This document shows positions 39,901 to 51,430 of a DNA stretch of 64,000 nucleotides, one piece after another. The stretch's first letter is position 1. Each line of letters begins with the position of its first letter. The DNA is taken from positions 1-64,000 of the forward strand of contig JAQGBZ010000127.1 in the NCBI GenBank assembly GCA_034687125.1, read 5' to 3'. Under the pieces are notes generated by a model. That model worked only from the letters and a program-made list of their open reading frames with translations. It was not told where the DNA came from and did not search any database. A program made the translations under genes and the position numbers. Origin of the DNA: Neelides folsomi. Its lineage: Eukaryota; Arthropoda; Collembola; Neelipleona; Neelidae.

Positions 39901-42900
39901 AATATAATCACTTTAATACTATTACAGCTCCTAGTTAAGAATGAGGGGTAACTGAGCAGGAAATTACGATGCTTTCAGCTCTTTACATTGGACATTGTAG
40001 TATATCTCTCCCTTAATAAATTCCATCGCTAATATCAATTTGATAGAACATAAGCATTTCGTTCCGGTCGTGATTGAGTCCAGAAGAATTAGATTACGAT
40101 GATTCCATAAGGATCATTAGCACTTATCACTCTCTGACAAAAGAGGAATATTTTTGTTTGGGCCCAATGAGGATCGAATTTGAGGAGTTCGAAGGCCCTC
40201 GTTTTTATTCCTTGTCGAGCCGTTTTACACAGATGGCTGGGTTTAGAGAATCCTCCAACGTCGGAACTGGGTGAAATTAAAAAATGAGCCTCACATTACG
40301 ATGAGAAAAAGTTTGAATGCGGAGGACGATGCATGAGATCCACTATTTACCTTCCTCATAGGAGGACGTAAATATAGGAGGCTTCAAAAGAGAAAGAACA
40401 GTTACAAGAAATCAACGCTGGTAAAATTGAAAGAGTCATTCCAATTCCAGTGACAGAGGAATTGGAGACAGAGACCCTCTTACCTTTGTTTCAAGCAGTT
40501 TGAACGAGTGTGTAGATGCAGCCCCAGGCTCCTCTCTCACAGATCACCTCGCCCGCTCAGAAATGGTTTATGTCAGAAGGAGAAGGATCCTGTAAGAGCC
40601 CATTGTATCCTCCACTTGACTCTTTCCCCATTGAGGAGACCCAGCGACCCAATTTGAGTTCTTCAGTACATGGAGCCGTCTTCCTCACTAAAAATGAAAC
40701 TGTCACTCCCTCGATCATCCGTCTGACGATTTGAGTTGAGTAACCATATGCTGACAACACTTGGAAGTAGTTATAAGTAAACCAATTGTGGTTCTAGTGT
40801 ACAAATACTATACATAATATGAAGTGTAGGAGAAACGGATAGGAACAGACGTCCATTATTCCTTCATCTCCCTTAAAGTAAAACACCCACTCAGTCAGTT
40901 CAGACAGACTTTGAAAGATTCCAAAAGAGCGGCCCTACTTTTTTCCAATCCCTTTCTTACTTAAGTGATGATATTCGTAATGGATTTATAGAAAAAGTTC
41001 TTGGTAATTAATTGATGGGGGTGGTGATGAGTGAATGGGGGGAGTGAGTGCTCACTTCAATTCAATTATTCCTGCTAATGACCCAGAGAGGGATAATGAA
41101 GTTAATTAATTGAATCTCTCCCCATTCCTTGCCACATAATAAGCTCGTGAATTGGGAGTAGCGGAACTCGGTCGGGAGATAGGAAGACCTCACCGACTTC
41201 CAAATATTTTTCTCCAAACCTTCTTCTTTTGTGGGATTAGAGCTCAAATTGCAAGTTATGGCCCACCATCGCTCCAAATCATGGGGAGATCTCTGGAAAG
41301 ATTGGGAGGAAAGTAGGACTCTGATTGGAATCTTGCCATTGTGAACATTCCCTCAGACCATTTCCCTTCCTACCGACATGTAATTAATTGATGGTTGAGA
41401 TGTGTAATTGGAAGACCACCAATTTTACTAGACGTTGTAAATACATGAATGCACAAACGCTTTCTCTCTCATTTTGTCAAATGGAAACAACTGCTCGAAT
41501 TAAATATAGATAGAACAAGTCTATGTATTCCTGATGATTCAACATTTTCCCTCTGATTTTAATTTTTATTCAAAATTTATCATTGATGTAATACTCGTAT
41601 TCTCTATGTAAGTATCAGTTTAGGTAGTACATTAAATATGTACGAGAACGAGAAACAATTTATCTGTATCACTATATTATATTCCGTTGTTTTTAAGTCT
41701 CACTAAAATCTAAAGTTAAAGTTTTTCAACCTTGGAATTGGGACAGGCAAAGGAAAAGATACAGTCATTCGTCGGCAAATGATATAAGGATTAATTATGT
41801 TATTATGTATGAGAGGATCAAAATTTGATTGTGTCTGTGCGGCATCATTTTCTTTTTGAGTTAATCGAGAAAAATGAGATTCCACACGAAAGAGGATACA
41901 ATTGCGAAACCTTTCGCAGCATTTTAACCGTAATGATAATGACAATTAGAAGGAAACAAACAAGTGTCCCGGCATTATGCTGTGAATGGGTGAACAATAT
42001 AGATCAAAAGACCGTATATTGCCGACTTTGCAGTAAAGTAGCTTTTATCAACAATGTTTTTTTGAAATTCTCAAGATTCGTATAGTTTCATTCATCTTAT
42101 TAATCTAATTATTTTATACTGTTTAGTAAGATCAATACTGTCTTACTTTGATATTGAGACATTCTTTTTTATTGACACTTACCTACTTATTTTATGTATC
42201 AGATTAATAAATATAATAGCAATGTAATATGGTGCATTACTTTTAATGTAATACTGTAAAACAGTTAGTTATGGTTATGGCTTATGAGTATTGGTCAATT
42301 AGATAACTTGTTACTGTATAGCATCGACAAATTAGCAAAATTATAATCATTAATAATTACATTTCATACGAAAAAATTCACATATCAAAATTGTTTACAT
42401 TTAAACCGTTTATTGTTATTTCGAAACTATATTTTTATAAAATTTTAATACTCTGTCTGTATAGGTATAACCTCGTATGTTTTATCTCTTTTAACATCCT
42501 CATATTGTTTTAGCAAAGTGGGAACAAAATAATGCACGCTATTCAATTTGCAAATTAACATAAAAATAAAACAAGTAAAAGGTAAATTAGAGTATGAATA
42601 AAAATGCTTTGTGAATAATTTACGAGAACCCGACTTTGAATGGAATGCATTTATCGTCTAATGTGTGCACTTATCAAGCAAGTTTAACTATAAAAGTTCA
42701 CATGCACGTATGACATTGAAAGAGAATGAGTAGGTTAGCAATTTTTCAAGCTAAATGACAAGTTTATTTACTTGTCATTAGATTCATTTTTTATGCCTCC
42801 AATGGGACTTTAAACGCTTCTGACTATTTCTTTAAAAAACATTTAATTCTGAATAGAGAGAGTTTTCCAAAAGTACATGTAGAGAGATTACGACTGACCC

Positions 42901-45900
42901 AAATCGTTACGATGTCGGAGAACAATAAGTGGACGAAAGGAGGAATCGTTCCCTCACACTCACCAAATACCTGCATTATTAAAGATGGAAATTTGAGGAC
43001 GGCGAAGAGGGCGTACATGTAAATTGACAGGTAGAGATGTTTAAGATCTAGGAGAAAGATAAAAGGATCTAATGCAATGATGCAGCGTGGGGGCTCGGAT
43101 TGACCATGGAGCTTCAAATGTAATTGGGGTTGCTCCTGTCCGCTCACCAGAGATCGTGGATCCCCAATTGTTATCCAAAAGTGCACCGTGCCTTACAGTT
43201 AGAACTTCCAATAGTTACAACTTATTGTTAGATGCAACTACTAGGAATTTGGCTGCATCTCATTGTCTTGAATCTTTTGCTTCTTCATCGTCGGGACTCT
43301 GATGAGAGTGGCCCAGAGAGCTACATTTAAACTCTTCTCTAATTCTTTCCATTTGTCTTGCAGGTGAAGGGAGCGGACTTCTCTCGTGTCCAAGATCCTG
43401 TCCAAAAGTATCAGATCCTGTCTGTGCCTCCGATTCTGTCATCTACTCAAATGACTGCGAGATGCGACGAAGAACTTGCGGAAGAGGTAAAAGATATTTA
43501 CAGTTGACACTTTACCAAATTAGTTACTAAATGCCTCCTTTGCTCCTCTTCCTCCCCATCAAAGTGAAAAAATTGGATATTTTACCTCAATCGTTTCTCT
43601 AAGTGGTTGGAAAGAGCTCAGAAGATTTTGGGCCTCATTTGTCCCGTAATATAGAATTTAGGAAATGGCGAATATCCCCTATTTTGTGTAATATGTAAAG
43701 TATGTAATGAGAATGACAAATATCATTTAACAGTCTTTCCGTTTTTGTCATATGAGCCCAATCCCCTGGATTGACATTGGGAAGTGTTAAAAAGAGTGTT
43801 TAGGGTTTAAAGAAAAGACGTGCTCTGTCTTTTTCAATTCTGAGTGACAGAAAAAGATAAAGGAGAAGGTAAATGTATGAGGAGGAGATAAATCATGAGG
43901 TTCAGGCTCACGTCGTCGAGTTCACACCTTCTAATCCATTAAGAGAAGAGGCTTTGCCATGATGCCCATTGCGAATCAAGGAGGAAAAAGAAGGGGGATG
44001 GAAATCAAACCCTCATTCCTATCCTTTAACTGTCTCTAATTAAGATGAGAGTTTTCACGCAGAATTACCTCCGCTCACCCTGCCCTACAAATCTCTCAAT
44101 CGATGAAGGGACGAGTGAATTCGTTTAACTTTTATGAGGATTTATGTAGGCTGGGCGAGCGGAGCTTCTGTGTAGCTACCACCTTTTAAATATTAAACCA
44201 ATCTGAATCAAATAATGTTAAATGTTGAATGTATGAATCAAGGTGTGAAAGCAGTCAGTCTGGATCTCTGCACCCGAATGAGCGGCGCTCGTTGTGACCA
44301 CAAATGCAGCAGCGAGTATGACCCGGTTTGCGCCTCCGATGGGCGAACATACCTCAACAGATGCACCCTCCAAGTTGAAATTTGCATGTGAGTGGACCGC
44401 ACCCATATTTCTTTCACTTTTATTCAATTGTGCCCTCAAACTAAAAACACAATTATCCGAACAACCATGTGTGTGTGTATTCTGTCAATACAAACACGTG
44501 TGTTGACGGGGCGAGAAATTTTGTACTTGTTTATGTTCCTTTTACTATGAATATGATATTCATACAGAGTACGTATGAATATGAAACTATGAACATGATC
44601 AAAGAAAGAAATTTCCAAATCTTTCATAGTGAATTGGGATTTAAGGAAAATTATCCATAATTGGCTTTGATCACAATGAGGATACTTTAGATCTCGATTC
44701 TTCAAAGATGCCTCTTATAAGATTTCATTATAAATTCCCTTTTCTCTTTTAAATTGGTCTTCAATTTTTGCTAATAAGACATATATGCAAAACTTTGGTT
44801 CTTTGCTGAGGTCTTTGGAGACTCAAAAACTTCAAGTTGAGTTGAGTTTTTTATATTACTGTTTGTTTGCCGAAGAGTTCGCCGTTTCCTCTTTGTGGAA
44901 GGAGGAGGGGAAGAAAAATGCGGTAAAGTGGTTCAACCACATGAGGGAAAAATTTCCGTATCCAACGATGATTTTCCACATTGGCATCAATAATGGATAG
45001 TTGAGTTATTAAATCAGAGCGGCGGGGCCGGCGGAGTGTCTTTGGCCGCCTCCGCCGCTCCATTTAAGGCTCACCGCCGCGCAGGCTAATTATCAATTTT
45101 CCCCTCACACTTTTCCCATAATTGACCGCATAAATCAGCCTTCGAGGGATTCTCCACAACTCGCCCTGTTGAAAGTGGAAAAGGAAAGGCGTTTGTGGAA
45201 ATTATCCTAATTGTTATTCAGACGCTCGACCAAACTGATCAATGAGAGACTCAATTTCTCATACCATCTGTGCATAGAAGAATGCAAAGGGCCAGATGAT
45301 TCTTGGAAGCCTCGGAATTTGAGAATCTAATAAATATTTCTCATGAATGAACCACTGATGAAATCCCCAACCTGCTTTCCCATTCTCAATAACCAAATGA
45401 GAGATTTTGAGAATACAAATGAGGAATTGGAAGTCATCAATTTCACTAGAGCAATTACAGAAATCGTGTTACTCCCCTTGTTTGCATGATATTTAATGGT
45501 GTTTGTTCAGGCGGGGCATTAAACTGGCCCACACGGGACCTTGCATGAATACAACGGCCACGAGGGAGAATTGTCCAGTTTCATGCAAATTCGCACCTAA
45601 GGATGGACCCATTTGTGGATCAAATGGGAATGTTTACAAATCAACCTGCGAAATGAAATACCAGACCTGTGGGTGAGTTTGAACTTGACCAATAAACAAT
45701 ATCTGTACTTAACTTCTTATATTGATCACATTATGGCTAATATTTTTATTGTTTTTAATATTTTTGCAAAATTTTTCTTTGTAGCTGTTATCTTACTGTA
45801 AAGACAAAAACTATAATTTACTCTCAATACCTTCATATACTACTTGATTGTATTTGTATGTAATACGTTACCTTACTTCTTTAACTTTGTCCTAACATTT

Positions 45901-48900
45901 TTTGCTCTTATTTGAGAAGAGGAAATGAGTAATATGATGCCACAAAGGAAATTTATCCGCTCTCGCGAGATGAAATGAAATAACTATAATGAAATTTATA
46001 TATTGTAATCATAATGGTTATCATAATGAGGCTTCTCCTGGACAGACAAGGTGTGGTTCGCACATCGCTGAAACGGTGTCAGACCACAAAACACTGCGGT
46101 GACCAATGTTGGAGAATCTCAAAGCCAACCTGTGGCTCCGACCTGAGACTCTACCACAATGGGTGCCAGTTGAAGTCAACCAACTGTGGGTGAGTCCATT
46201 CTTTATCATCTTATTTCGCTTTAAAATCCGCCCAACTCTCGTTTGCCTCCTAAAGCAGTTAAGTGACGGCAATTTGACGAATGTCATTAAATGCCTCCTG
46301 CTTCTCAAATCTCAACACCAGAATTGTAATTTAATGCATTGGAGAAACATACCCTTAAATTATCATTATGGTCGTTATTATTAAATTAGCATACTATTAT
46401 GGTCAAAATATATATTCTTATATGGGGATTAAAGACGTATTCTTCTTATACTCTAATTCCTTTAGAGTTTTTTTGATTGTAGTTAAATTGCAATTTTTTT
46501 CGCTTTTGATAGTCTAATTAACGCCTTTTTTTATCCTAGAGCAATAATAAGATAGCATCATGATTAAACGCTTAAGAGATAATGACAATGACATTTAAGC
46601 ATACGAGTTAAAAAAAATTGCAGGAGTTGGACATTAAGGGCGGAAAATGAGTTAGCTTAATTTAATATTTATATACTTTGTCATCAGGTTTTACTCCGTT
46701 TTACAGAAAAGTGAATTCGTGTAAAGCAGGAAAATAATATTTAGATTTTTGATTTGTTAAAAAATTAATGTGTCATGCTAATTTTAGATGAATTTCTCAG
46801 GTCCAGCGAATCGACGTTCTAGTAGTTCACTCGTTTGGAGTAAAAAGTAAATTTAACAATTAGGAATCACGATTTGAGGGAAGGAGGTTATTAAGATAAT
46901 CATCCGCTCCTTTCTTCTTTATTCCCGTTGAGCATATGAAAGTAAATGATAAGGGGATTTAAATTAAATAAATTTGTAATTGATGTGAGGAAAATGAGAT
47001 TAATGGTTCTCTGATTCTCATCATTCCCTTTTTCATACGATTCTCCCCAGACAAACCTGGGCCTTATTAACAGCTCTAATAATTTTAAATTGCCGAGCCG
47101 AGTTAGCATTATTCTTATTATTTGTTTTCTTCCTCTCATAATTGCCAGATTCGCGCAGCTTCCTCTCTCACACAATGTTTTATTGAAAGAAACAGTTTGA
47201 AATAATGGGCGTCAAGTTTCCTCATACTTTTATTATTGCTCATTCAAACGGAGAATTCACTTATCACCATACGTGATGCATGATAAATCTAAACCTTTTA
47301 TATTCTTCCTTTTCAATTCGAAGAGTTTATAATTCTAGGGTCGCAATTTCCAAGTGTAATAAAAGAGAGAAGATGTATCATTACCACCTGGAAATTAAAT
47401 GGTTCAGAGAGAAGCTCGTCCAGAGTCGTAGCGTGAGGCGGTCCGGCCCCTCATTTTAGTAAAAATGTACAGGGTCACACAGAATGGATTAACTTTTATT
47501 ATATCTGTATAATACTATCCAAAACATAGGTATTATGTATATATAGGTACATTTTAAACATTTTATCGCATTTCAGATTCCAATCCCTTATTCCCTAGAC
47601 TATAAAACCCTATTTTCGAGACCTTTAGGTCATGAAAAAATTTTTACCATTTTTAACCAAATTTCACTGGAATTTTTTCTAATAATTTGTGAATGTTTCT
47701 TTATTAGTAATTATTCTTTAATAGTAATCGGGACTTTAATAGGAATTTAGAAGTTCTGACATTTTTTTATATATTTGAATTTACAATGTAAACTCTTTTG
47801 CAATGTGCCCCTATATTTGTTATAATATTTGAAAAACTTCATAATTATTAAAATATTGTAAAAAGTAATTTACAAAAATCTTTAGTAATGGAAAAGTTAA
47901 AATCTAAATCTGAGATAAACGAGTTTAGATTGTAAATTTACATTTGTATTTAGGGGTCAATTGTTATATGGAATTTTAGGCCTGAAGAATATTTTTAAAT
48001 TGACCTTTTTTTAGAAAAATTTTATTACGAAATCAGATTTAGGAAAAAATGAATATTGAAATTGAAAGTTGGGACCTTCAGGTACCAAATTTTTTTAAAA
48101 TTCAGCGCAAATTTTTATTAAGAACAAGTACATAATGCGAAATTTTTTCAATTTTGCTTTAATTTCTATTTAGTCTTAACTTTCAAGCCCCCTTATATAT
48201 TTTATATTTATGTGGATTTTTAACAGGATCTTAATGTCCGAACATTTTTTTTACTATTTGTATCAGAGCAGAAATTTCAAATATTGAATGCATTAGTTAA
48301 ATTAGTGTAAACTTTGTATTATGGCCATATATTATTTAAAATTTTCCCTCAAAGCATAAAAGAGCTATCTAAGACTTATTAAAACTTGATTATTTTTAAT
48401 TAAATCGGCCAAAGTCAATTATATCTAGTGCAAATTGGGTTCGAGGTACGGCCCTCTTGACCGTCCGGCCTGGAGGAGCCTCCTCCTCTGACCTCCCTGG
48501 CGCTACGCTACTGAGCTCATCCAAAGGGAATGCGGTGATCTTACAAAGCACGCCTTTGCAAACTACACTGTGTTTGAGAAACTTCCATCCACGCCGTTAT
48601 TAAATGGTGATAAAAAGGATCATAAAGACCATTCCTATATACTTATTTATAAAGGCGTTTCAATCATCAATGGCACTTGGCACCCAGAAGAAAAAGCAGA
48701 AGCATATAAAATCAAAGTACATTTTTTGGTCATAAAAAATAAGGATGTTTATACTTCCTCATTATTCCTGATATCCTCTCGATCATGAAATTGAAATATC
48801 TAATAAATAGTAAATCTCCTTTTTTGTGAACCTTCAACATTCCTCGGCATGATTCGGCGACCTATCAATCAAATTGACAATTACAGCTTTATTATAATAT

Positions 48901-50472
48901 CAGGGTTTGATTTAATTTCTTATGTTTCAAATTGTTCTAGAAAACACGTGTTTGAAGTCCCTATGTCTTACTGCATGAGTACAAAGAGGGCTGAGCTCGG
49001 ATGTCCCACTGATAATTGTGAAAATGAAGCCATAGGAGAAGTATGCGGTTCAGATGGGAATTTGTACGACAACTTGTGTGAGCTTAACCTTCTAAACTGC
49101 GGGTATGATATTCAAATTCTTTACATCATTATTTTCATTATATGGTATTTTCCTAATTTTTGAAAATGAATGAAAATGCCTGTGAGTCAATGCGATTTCT
49201 TTTTTCCCTTATTTGCCTAATGATGAATTTTTTTAGGCCGCAAAGATCCCAAGTGGTGAAAGTTCCAATGAAAAAATGCTCGGAAAAGTCAAGCAGATGC
49301 AATATCATCAAGTGTGGGACAAGCGCCGACCCCGTTTGCGGAACTGATGGGAAAACTTACAAAAATTGGTGTCTCTTACAGTTGGCCACTTGCAGGTGAA
49401 ATTAATGACCATCTTTTCATTTCTTTTTCATTTTAATCAAACATATGGCTTTTATCTCTCAAAGTATCAGATTCAGAATTTCCAATAAATTGAATTTCTT
49501 TGTCCTTAATAAGCGTTTCATGTTTCAGGAAAGGAATTCAAATGGCCCATTGGGGATCTTGCACGAATCTCACGCATCCTGATCAATGTGTCAAGTCCGC
49601 CTGTCCCGATGACTTTGGCAGCGACTCCCCTGTTTGTGGATCTGATGGGAATGTTTACAGGTTGAACATTTAATTAAAATAGTGACTGAGAGTTAATTCA
49701 ACTGGATTAATATGTACAGGTCGGAGTGCGACATGAAAAGGGACACTTGTGGGCAGCGGGTCGTTGCGGTTCCCTTGGACAGATGCCAGACGACGAAGTT
49801 TTGCAGCTCCGTATGCGAGAGTCGTCGTGAGTTCGTTTGTGGGTCAGATGGGAAATTCTACAGGAACGAGTGCGAGATGAGAAACCTAAATTGCGGGTAA
49901 GAAGGACGTCTCATAACTTACATTTAAAAATTGTTGAATTGGCTTAAATGAGTCACAGTGGTTCATCAGTGGAAGAGTGACAAGTGACACTCAATACGTG
50001 CTTCCACAATATGGCATTTGTTTGTGTGTACTTGCTCCTTGAACTGTACTTTTGTTCAATTACACTCGAACTTAATGGCATATTTGAATGATTCCCTGTG
50101 TTATTATCATTTCCCTCTTGCTAAATCGACATCTTAATTGTGAGTGATTAACAAACGCAGGAAGCACATGTACGTCGTTCCCATGAAGAGATGTCTTGCT
50201 GCATTCCAGTTTCGTGGATGCTCAAAAATGTGCCCAACCGAGTTTGACCCAATCTGTGGCTCCGACAATAAAACATACTCTAATGAGTGCTTCCTCGAAA
50301 TTGAAAACTGTAGATCCAGATCTCTGGTAAGTAAATGGACCATTCATTGAGCTTTTCTTCACATGTTGGCCCTAATTGAAATTTATGTTTTTTTTTCATT
50401 CAGGTCGGGAAGAAGCATCATGGAAAGTGCGGGCAGCCTGTTCTAGAAGCCAAGAATTATTTATACAAATAA
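36920..50472 (+). CDS. Secreted protein with nine Kazal domains
   Basis: Eleven exons: 36920-36983, 43364-43486, 44243-44387, 45511-45672, 46046-46189, 48941-49102, 49237-49395, 49529-49660, 49720-49896, 50161-50326 and 50404-50472, giving 500 aa. The first encodes a signal peptide ([18 protein letters not shown]). Nine atypical Kazal units of about 50-55 residues follow, each with six Cys, a short C1-C2 gap (CPRSC, CDHKC, CPVSC, CGDQC, CPTDNC, CNIIKC, CVKSAC, CSSVC, CSKMC) and a core like VCGSDGKTYxNxC. Most exon ends fall just after the fifth Cys, so each exon holds parts of two units. Only unit 7 is split by an extra intron. Kazal domains inhibit serine proteases or bind matrix and growth factors; the agrin/follistatin-like spacing suggests an extracellular role. 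Linkage of the first exon across 6.4 kb is inferred from phase and signal peptide. No transmembrane or anchor segment is seen. Confidence 0.87.
36984..43363 (+). other. Long first intron of the Kazal gene
   Basis: 6.4 kb between the signal-peptide exon and first Kazal exon. Only short ORFs without family resemblance occur (for example 38681-38932 and 40074-40274). No additional Cys-rich Kazal-like exon was seen on either strand. Long first introns often hold regulatory elements, but none can be named from sequence. Confidence 0.55.
45017..45060. repeat. GC-rich imperfect hairpin in a Kazal-gene intron
   Basis: Arms GAGCGGCGG at 45017-45025 and CCGCCGCTC at 45052-45060 are exact inverted copies. 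The sequence between is also GC-rich and partly complementary, standing out from the AT-rich intron. Confidence 0.6.
46190..48940 (+). other. Long intron of the Kazal gene with an AT-rich insert
   Basis: 2.75 kb without coding potential. A 1-kb very AT-rich segment (about 47460-48420) is flanked by GC-rich edges sharing GTCCGGCC in the same orientation and GTAGCGT as an inverted copy (47431-47457 and 48455-48512). This may be the remnant of an inserted element; no ORF or clear terminal repeat was found. Confidence 0.35.
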
Positions 50473-51430
50473 CCAATTTACTCACTCACAAGCAATTTGA
50501 TTTATAGATAAAAAAATTCCCTGTGTATTTGAATAACTTTCTGTACCACTACTTTTATGTATTTTTTATTATTTTGTATAGCAGATATTAGGAATTGAAA
50601 GGAGGCTATACATGCAAAAACACTACCCATATTCCGTGTTTAAGGGAAAATGAAGTCTGAATGAATCGAGTTTGTAATTTATATTTGTTAACGATACGCC
50701 TATACATATAAATATACAAGTTATTTGTTATCCGTTGTTGTTTGTGAGTATGTGGACGGACTATAGGTTATATTTTGTTATAATCTTTTACATTTTGTAC
50801 GTATTTTGTTACACGGTTATATTCACACTTTTTTTTATTAATTAATATATTTGTGTTAAGTTTAAACTCAATTGACGCTATGTAAAATTTGTGCATTTGA
50901 GATCATTTTCCGTTGATCATTGTTAAAGGTTCTAATTGTTAATAATATTGACGTTAATTTTTAAATGAAAAACTCCCGAATTCCCCTCTTCCCTTTGCAA
51001 TGCTTCATGCCCTTTATAAGTTTTATACAAGACATATTTACAAATATGTTATTCTTTAATTTATAACTTAATCTTGTCACAAATAAACGCAAAACAGCTA
51101 ATCAATTGTCATTAATTTAACTATATTAATTAATCCCGATATTATTGCATTTACAATTAATATTTTTATTAGGAAGCTAGTAAAAACATAAGATGTGTAT
51201 ATTTTGTTACAACCATACACAGCACAAGGATAATTATTATAGTTTTAATCCTTTTATATTTTATAATCCTTGGTTTTAATCAAATAATGACGATAAATAA
51301 TTCAGGTGTCATATGCAGTTTCATATGAGTTTCACAATTGTTAAGTATGGCAAATATTGGACAAATATTATACATATATATATATATATTTTACTATTTA
51401 ATACGTCTTTTTAGATATTTCTTCAAAAAA
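50473..51430. other. Tail-to-tail 3' region of Kazal gene and dipeptidase-like gene
   Basis: About 960 bases of AT-rich DNA between converging stop codons, with a TA microsatellite at about 51372-51390. No coding potential seen. Confidence 0.5.
51372..51390. repeat. TA dinucleotide microsatellite
   Basis: Run of alternating T and A, roughly nine units, just downstream of the dipeptidase-like gene stop. Confidence 0.7.

Noticed and set aside
36984-43363. Several ORFs of 60-120 codons in the long Kazal intron
   Set aside because: No signal peptide, Cys pattern or family motif; lengths are as expected by chance over this distance.
48425-48445. tRNA-like B box (GGGTTCGAGGTACG)
   Set aside because: No A box or cloverleaf could be placed upstream at the right distance.
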